NCBI GenBank assembly: GCA_910577935.1
Contig: CAJTOT010000053.1
Coordinates: 1-17,545, forward strand
Length of the DNA: 17,545 nucleotides
Direction: 5' to 3'
Source: an uncultured Hungatella sp.
GTDB taxonomy: Bacteria; Bacillota; Clostridia; Lachnospirales; Lachnospiraceae
The translations under genes were made by a program, and so were the position numbers. The notes under the pieces were generated by a model that saw only the letters and a program-made list of their open reading frames with translations, was not told the DNA's origin and did not search any database. Each line of letters opens with the position of its first letter. Within the stretch, counting starts at the first letter, position 1. Below, piece by piece: positions 13,911 to 17,545 of this stretch.

Positions 13911-15365
13911 TTATTGGCCTGCCGCGCCTCTCAACGCGTCACAGAAAGCTTCGTACCATCTGTCAAAGGCCTCCTCTGTCACGAACATGCCCGACGCCTC
14001 CTCCAGGCTCTTCCCCTGCTCCAGCGCCGCCGCCACCGCGGCCCTGTCCTGAGCCGCCTGGTCCGCCAGGCTGTATTCCAGAATCTTTCTCGCCGCGGAA
14101 CCGTTTTCGAAGCTTTTGTTGGTGTACAGAGTCATACTGTCCATCTCATCAAAAACCGTGTTCAGACAGTCGTAGGTCTTCGGCGCCACCGACAGCCCCT
14201 TTCCGCTGATCACCTGGTCCAGCTTCTCTTTGTTGTTGGCCTCCTTGAGCACAGGCAGATACCCCGACACACATCCGAACTGCAGGTTGTTCTCCGCCTC
14301 CGTAAACCATTTTAAAAATTCCACCGCCGCGTACTCATGCCTCTCGTCAGACTTGCTCACCACCATGCCTGCGCCCTGCTGCACTGCATAGCTCCCCCCT
14401 CCCTCGAACACAGGGGCGGCCATCACGATATAGTCAATGGGATAACTGGAATCGTCAAGCTCCACCTGGTCGGGAAAATACATGGCGGACGATGTGGAAC
14501 CTGTGTAAGCCAGGAGATCCCCTGTCTTCACATCGTCGGACCTAAAGGAGCCGTATGCCCCGAAATATCCTTTCACCATAGGCACATAATAATTCTCCCA
14601 GAGGCGGCGCAGAGGCTCCTTTGGGACATTCAGGGTCAGCTGTCCGCCGTTCACCTGAAAGATCTCCACTCCCAGCTGCCGCATGCCGATAATCATATAG
14701 TTAGCCATGGCGTCTCTCCCGTAAAACGCCTTTCCGTCCCCCGGCGCATCAGGGGTCAGGCTGTCCGTCCACTCATAGTAAGCCCCGGCTGCGGCTGTCA
14801 CTCCCTCCATGGTCTTTAGGTCCTCCAGGGATGCCCCCGTGGCGTCGGCGAACTTCTCCCAGTCGGTCTTGTTGATCATCATGATCTCCGTGGATTTTGC
14901 CGTGGGAAAAATCCGCAGGGTTCCGTCGGAGGCGATACAGCCCTCTTCTATGTAAGAGTCCACATACCGCCCCAGTTCCTCCTCGTCAAGATAATCGGAC
15001 AGATTGGCAAGGGCGCCTGCCTGCTCCACCTCATAGGCGGTGTCAGCGTAGGACGAGAAAATATCCGGCATGTCAGCCGCCCCCACTTTTCCGTTGATAG
15101 AATCTCTCACCGCCGCCTCCAGGTCAGAGACAGACCCCTGGCTGTAGCTCTGGACATAGATTCCCTTCTCCCTCCCCGCGGTGTCGTTAAAGTTCTCCAC
15201 CAGGATATCGAACGCCGCCTGCTGGGAGCCGTTATAGTAATGCCACACCGTCAGAGACACCGGATCCCCAGGATCCAGAGGACTTTTATCTTTACACCCC
15301 GCCAGAGTCAATGTAAATGCCGCAGCCAAACAAACGATCTTAGGTAGTCTTCCTTCTCGCTTCAT
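13911..15365 (-). CDS. Extracellular solute-binding lipoprotein (SBP_bac_1 type), likely kinase co-receptor
   Basis: 484 residues from the ATG at 15365 with AAGGGA upstream. The lipoprotein signal ends in LTLAGC (Cys24). The mature part shows the SBP pattern of sugar-type ABC transporters: VSLTVWHYYNGSQQAAFDIL (about 37-56), ADMPDIFSSYADTAYEVEQA, LRIFPTAKSTEIMMINK and AAVEFLKWFTEAENNLQFGC near residue 350. No permease or ATPase gene is adjacent. Instead the hybrid kinase gene follows after 16 bases on the same transcript. This suggests that the protein delivers ligand information to the kinase's extracellular domain, as binding proteins such as ChvE or LuxP do for their kinases. That role is inference; the ligand is probably a carbohydrate but is unknown. 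Confidence 0.9.
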   Translation of the reverse strand: MKREGRLPKIVCLAAAFTLTLAGCKDKSPLDPGDPVSLTVWHYYNGSQQAAFDILVENFNDTAGREKGIYVQSYSQGSVSDLEAAVRDSINGKVGAADMPDIFSSYADTAYEVEQAGALANLSDYLDEEELGRYVDSYIEEGCIASDGTLRIFPTAKSTEIMMINKTDWEKFADATGASLEDLKTMEGVTAAAGAYYEWTDSLTPDAPGDGKAFYGRDAMANYMIIGMRQLGVEIFQVNGGQLTLNVPKEPLRRLWENYYVPMVKGYFGAYGSFRSDDVKTGDLLAYTGSTSSAMYFPDQVELDDSSYPIDYIVMAAPVFEGGGSYAVQQGAGMVVSKSDERHEYAAVEFLKWFTEAENNLQFGCVSGYLPVLKEANNKEKLDQVISGKGLSVAPKTYDCLNTVFDEMDSMTLYTNKSFENGSAARKILEYSLADQAAQDRAAVAAALEQGKSLEEASGMFVTEEAFDRWYEAFCDALRGAAGQ

Positions 15366-15404
15366 ATTCCATCCCTTCTTTGCGTCTTTTAGTATGTTGA
15401 TTAG

Positions 15405-15433
15405 ATTCTATCATATATCCTATGGGTTTTCAA
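15405..15433 (-). promoter_or_regulatory. Promoter of the binding-protein/kinase/TfoX operon
   Basis: On the minus strand TTGAAA (15428-15433) and TAGAAT (15405-15410) are spaced by 17 bases. The -35 lies inside the last codons of the Crp/Fnr gene, so the operon need not depend on read-through from it. No terminator is seen between the two genes. Confidence 0.7.
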
Positions 15434-16118
15434 CAAAAGGGGGAAATCTGGCCGGCCTGGAAATCACTTTAAACCTGCTCTTATCTGCCTCAATCACCCC
15501 CATTTTTTTCAGTCTGCCGATCTCCGCAGACAGTCCGCTCCTGTCCACCTCAAGGTAATCTGCCAGCTCCTGCCGGTTATAAGGAATCGTAAAGCTGCTG
15601 CTGCCCTGCTCTTTCGCCTGCTGCAGAAGGTATGTCATCAATTTTTCTTTCGTAGAACGCCTGGACAGAATCTCCAGCTTCTGGTGAAATATAAGATTTT
15701 TCCCTGCCACCACCCTCATAAGGTTGAAGACCAGCTGGCGGTGAAACCCGCAGGACTGGCTGCAGGATCCGAGAATACGCCGGCAGTCCGCCATCAGAAC
15801 CCGTGTGTCCTCCGCGGCCACTACGTCCACAGGCATAAGCTTTACCCCGGCGCAGGCAAAGGACTCCCCGAAAAGTTCCGGCGGTCCTGCGCTGGACACT
15901 ATGCTTCTGTTTCCAAAATAGTCTATCCGCACAATCTGCACTCTCCCCGAGAGAACAATCCCGATGCAGTCTGCCGGCCTGCCCTCCGCCAGAACCGTCT
16001 CCTTTTTGCAAAAACCGACGGTTTTAGCCCTCAGACAGCCCAGGACTGCTGCTAAATCTCTGTCATCAATACCGCAAAAAAGAGGACACGTTCTCAACAC
16101 CTCAAAATATTCTTCCAT
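15420..16118 (-). CDS. Crp/Fnr-family transcriptional regulator
   Basis: 232 residues from the ATG at 16118, chosen for GGAGG 5 bases upstream; an upstream in-frame ATG at 16163 overlaps the promoter -10 and cannot be used. The N-terminal part (residues 10-120) is a cyclic-nucleotide-binding-type beta barrel (ETVLAEGRPADCIGIVLSGR, ELFGESFACAG). A dimer helix follows (125-160). The C-terminal winged HTH is NRQELADYLEVDRSGLSAEI (181-200). Eight or more Cys occur in the first 123 residues (including C11, C15, C28, C37, C51, C89), so redox or metal sensing is possible, but no classical FNR cluster motif is evident. It is divergent from an Fe-S protein gene, an arrangement seen with HcpR-like nitrosative/redox regulators of anaerobes. 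It probably controls that gene and itself through the palindrome at 16131-16148. Confidence 0.9.
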   Translation of the reverse strand: MEEYFEVLRTCPLFCGIDDRDLAAVLGCLRAKTVGFCKKETVLAEGRPADCIGIVLSGRVQIVRIDYFGNRSIVSSAGPPELFGESFACAGVKLMPVDVVAAEDTRVLMADCRRILGSCSQSCGFHRQLVFNLMRVVAGKNLIFHQKLEILSRRSTKEKLMTYLLQQAKEQGSSSFTIPYNRQELADYLEVDRSGLSAEIGRLKKMGVIEADKSRFKVISRPARFPPFVENP

Positions 16119-16130
16119 AAATTCCTCCGG

Positions 16131-16148
16131 ATGTTGAAGTTTCAACAT
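16131..16148. promoter_or_regulatory. 18-bp palindrome, probable Crp/Fnr operator
   Basis: ATGTTGAA (16131-16138), GT, TTCAACAT (16141-16148): exact 8-bp arms. It falls about 7-24 bases downstream of the predicted start of the regulator's own transcript, a repressing position. It is centred roughly 40 bases upstream of a possible start for the divergent Fe-S gene, an activating position for a Crp/Fnr dimer. Symmetry is seen; the binding protein is inferred. Confidence 0.6.
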
Positions 16149-16161
16149 ACTTTTTGTCCAC

Positions 16162-16190
16162 ATTGTATTATCATCATTTCAGAAAGTCAA
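16162..16190 (-). promoter_or_regulatory. Promoter of the Crp/Fnr gene
   Basis: On the minus strand TTGACT (16185-16190) and TACAAT (16162-16167) are spaced by 17 bases. On the plus strand TATTAT at 16166-16171 could be the -10 of the Fe-S gene; it has no good -35, as expected for an activator-dependent promoter. Confidence 0.75.
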
Positions 16191-16224
16191 GATACCAATG
16201 CCAGCCACAAGGAGGAACACAAGT

Positions 16225-16938
16225 TTGATCAGAAAAATTATCAGAATCGACGAAGAAGCATGTACCGGCTGCGGAGCCTGCGCCGCTGCCTGCCACGAGG
16301 GCGCCATCGAGATGATCGGCGGAAAAGCAAAGCTTACACGGGAGAATTACTGTGACGGTCTCGGAGACTGCCTTCCCGCGTGCCCTGCCGGCGCCATTTC
16401 TTTTGAAGAGAGAGAAGCCCCCGGCTACGACGAAGCCGCCGTGGCTGAGGCGAAGAAAGAAAAAGAACTCAAAGCCGCGCCGCTGCCCTGCGGCTGTCCC
16501 GGGACAGAGGCAAAATCCATCACCCGCCCCGCCTGTCCCTCCCAAGGGGCCACCCCCGCCCATGTCCCTGCCTCAAGCCAGCTTTCCCAGTGGCCCATCC
16601 AGATCAAGCTGGTGCCTGTGAAAGCGCCCTGGTTTGACGGGGCAAAACTCCTGGTGGCCGCCGACTGCACCGCCTACGCCTACGGCAATTTCCACCAGGA
16701 ATTTATCCGGGGGCACATCACATTGATCGGATGCCCCAAGTTAGATGAAGGCGACTACACGGAAAAACTGACCCGCATTATCGCCGGGAACAATATAAAA
16801 AGCGTCACCGTGGTCCGCATGGAGGTTCCCTGCTGCGGCGGTATCGAAAACGCAGTCAGGAATGCTCTGCAGGCCAGCGGGAAGTTTATCCCCTGGAGAG
16901 TGGTGACGGTGTCCACAGACGGAAGCCTGCCGGAGTAA
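16225..16938 (+). CDS. 4Fe-4S ferredoxin-like protein with an unusual second cluster motif and Cys-rich C-terminal domain
   Basis: 237 residues from a TTG at 16225, chosen because AAGGAGG (16209-16215) lies 9 bases upstream; the ATG at 16198 lies before that site. The first cluster motif is CTGCGACAAAC (C13, C16, C19, C23). The second is CDGLGDCLPAC (C43, C49, C53), a C-x5-C-x3-C form followed by PAGAI, typical of a distinct ferredoxin group found near Crp/Fnr-type redox regulators and hybrid cluster protein genes. A Pro/Ala-rich linker with CGCPG (83-120) precedes a globular domain (125-237) with LVAADCTAYAYGNF, LIGCPKLDEGDYTEKL and MEVPCCGG, whose Cys148, Cys170, Cys203 and Cys204 may bind another cofactor. 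It is cytoplasmic. Electron transfer linked to the neighbouring regulator is inference. Confidence 0.9.
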   Translation: MIRKIIRIDEEACTGCGACAAACHEGAIEMIGGKAKLTRENYCDGLGDCLPACPAGAISFEEREAPGYDEAAVAEAKKEKELKAAPLPCGCPGTEAKSITRPACPSQGATPAHVPASSQLSQWPIQIKLVPVKAPWFDGAKLLVAADCTAYAYGNFHQEFIRGHITLIGCPKLDEGDYTEKLTRIIAGNNIKSVTVVRMEVPCCGGIENAVRNALQASGKFIPWRVVTVSTDGSLPE

Positions 16939-16962
16939 AGTCCGCCCAAATTCGGGGGGAGG

Positions 16963-16987
16963 GGCAGCCTCCAAAACAGGGGCTGCC
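16963..16987. terminator. Hairpin between convergent ferredoxin genes (weak terminator)
   Basis: GGCAGCC (16963-16969) and GGCTGCC (16981-16987) are exact complements with an 11-base loop, extendable with GGAGG/TTCC. A T-rich stretch (16997-17016) follows after 9 bases, farther away than in a standard terminator. Confidence 0.5.
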
Positions 16988-17015
16988 TTCCTTAGGTTTA
17001 AAAATATTTTTCATT

Positions 17016-17252
17016 TTATCTTGCTATCCTCAAGGCCGACACCGGACATTTTTTTACGCAGCAGCCGCACCTTACACACAGGTCATGGTCGATAGTTAAT
17101 TCTCTTTCCTTTCTTCTTACCTCGATGGCCTTCATCTGGCAGGTCCCGGCGCATGCCCCGCAATACACGCACTTTCCGCTGTCGTGCCGTACACTTCCCC
17201 GCATCTTTGCCAGCTTCCTTATAATCTTAGATTTCCGTATCATTTCTTTCAT
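17016..17252 (-). CDS. 2[4Fe-4S] ferredoxin-type protein
   Basis: 78 residues from the ATG at 17252 with AAAGGAG 8-10 bases upstream; an ATG at 17297 in the same frame lies within the promoter/operator and is unlikely. A basic N-terminal extension (MKEMIRKSKIIRKLAKMRGS) precedes two full cluster motifs: CVYCGACAGTC (C28, C31, C34, C38) and CVRCGCCVKKCP (C59, C62, C65, C69). The first motif is followed by Gln rather than the usual Pro, and the second has an extra Cys (CGCC). The basic leader might dock it on a membrane or partner. It is divergent from a TetR regulator, with operators covering its promoter, so it is probably repressed by that protein. Confidence 0.92.
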   Translation of the reverse strand: MKEMIRKSKIIRKLAKMRGSVRHDSGKCVYCGACAGTCQMKAIEVRRKERELTIDHDLCVRCGCCVKKCPVSALRIAR

Positions 17253-17271
17253 ATAACTTTTCTCCTTTTTA

Positions 17272-17287
17272 TAGTACATTTGTACTA
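17272..17287. promoter_or_regulatory. Second operator-like palindrome, TetR type
   Basis: TAGTACA-TT-TGTACTA, 16 bases with exact arms, resembling the core TTAGCACA-TC-TGTGCTAA of the larger palindrome next to it (common form TAGYACA-N2-TGTRCTA). The two centres are 28 bp apart. It lies at the predicted start of the ferredoxin transcript. Confidence 0.65.
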
Positions 17288-17328
17288 ATATTGACATATT
17301 AGCACATCTGTGCTAATATGTCAATATT
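17287..17328. promoter_or_regulatory. 42-bp palindrome: overlapping divergent promoters and TetR operator
   Basis: Two exact 20-base arms flank a TC centre (17307-17308). Because of the symmetry, each strand carries TTGACA, 17 bases, TAATAT. Plus: 17291-17296 and 17314-17319, driving the TetR gene. Minus: -35 at 17319-17324 and -10 at 17296-17301, driving the ferredoxin gene. The shared spacer contains the operator-like core TTAGCACA-TC-TGTGCTAA, so one bound regulator would close both promoters. Confidence 0.8.
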
Positions 17329-17373
17329 CCAAGTATCTCTTTACAACCAGGTAAATACAGGAGCAGGAAGCAT

Positions 17374-17545
17374 ATGAGTTCTAATACAAAGCAGATCATT
17401 CTGGATACGGCCCGGCGTCTGTTCACGGAAAAGGGCTTTCACGACACATCCATGCGGGATATCGCCGCCGCGCTGAACATCAGCGTGGGGAATCTGACCT
17501 ATCACTTCAAAAAGAAAGAAGATCTGATCGAGGCAATCATTTTTC
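17374..17545 (+). CDS. TetR-family transcriptional regulator, N-terminal 57 residues (truncated by window edge)
   Basis: The ATG at 17374 has AGGAG at 17359-17363. The visible part is a complete TetR DNA-binding domain: helix 1 IILDTARRLFTEKGF (8-22), the HTH TSMRDIAAALNISVGNLTYH (25-44) and FKKKEDLIEAI at the start of helix 4. The ligand-binding domain lies beyond the window. It is divergent from the small ferredoxin gene across a palindrome containing both promoters, the usual layout for an autoregulated TetR repressor controlling its neighbour. Confidence 0.93.
   Translation, partial: MSSNTKQIILDTARRLFTEKGFHDTSMRDIAAALNISVGNLTYHFKKKEDLIEAIIF

Noticed and set aside
16119..16163. 15-codon N-terminal extension of the Crp/Fnr protein
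   Set aside because: The upstream ATG overlaps the promoter -10, so it would not be in the transcript.

Overview
The window looks like chromosome of a low-to-mid-GC Clostridia, most likely a Lachnospiraceae-type gut anaerobe. The basis is AGGAGG-type ribosome sites with occasional GTG/TTG starts, a SipW/TasA-type secretion cassette, DinR-type (Gram-positive) SOS boxes, clostridial 2[4Fe-4S] ferredoxins and a Crp/Fnr regulator beside one of them. The organism assignment is inference; there is no rRNA or other marker gene. No tRNA, CRISPR array or intact insertion sequence was seen.

Left part (1-3,400), accessory in character: the start of a DUF4238-type protein running off the left edge (minus); a hypothetical protein with a transglutaminase-like Cys/His/Asp pattern (minus); a small Xre-type HTH gene (plus) with its own promoter and terminator; a small Cys-rich tail-anchored membrane protein (minus); and an HTH-containing protein whose reading frame is broken at a run of six C just before a TGA, in a form resembling a +1 shifty stop.

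3,500-5,680 (plus): a compact cassette of zinc-ribbon protein, region-4-type sigma factor, SipW-type signal peptidase and a SipW-dependent (TasA/camelysin-like) exported protein. Two almost identical DinR/LexA-like boxes sit in it, one just downstream of the promoter -10 and one between the sigma and peptidase genes. This suggests a DNA-damage-linked surface or matrix protein system. A strong bidirectional terminator closes it.

5,683-8,570 (minus): a three-gene operon of a lipoprotein and two membrane-anchored DUF4230-like proteins. It is separated from a divergent HAD phosphatase/mutase gene by a 134-bp nested inverted-repeat element with 11-bp perfect terminal inverted repeats and flanking AATC duplications, which reads as a MITE-like insertion.

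9,621-15,433 (minus): a signalling operon of a lipoprotein solute-binding protein without transporter subunits, a 1,316-residue hybrid histidine kinase (dCache, PAS, degenerate GGDEF, GAF-like, HisKA, HATPase, receiver) and an overlapping TfoX-N protein. The binding protein probably acts as an extracellular co-receptor of the kinase.

15,420-17,545: a redox region. A Crp/Fnr-type regulator is divergent from a ferredoxin-like protein, with one 18-bp palindrome placed to repress the former and activate the latter. A second small ferredoxin (minus) is divergent from a TetR regulator (partial at the right edge) across a 42-bp near-perfect palindrome that carries consensus promoters on both strands plus operator-like repeats.
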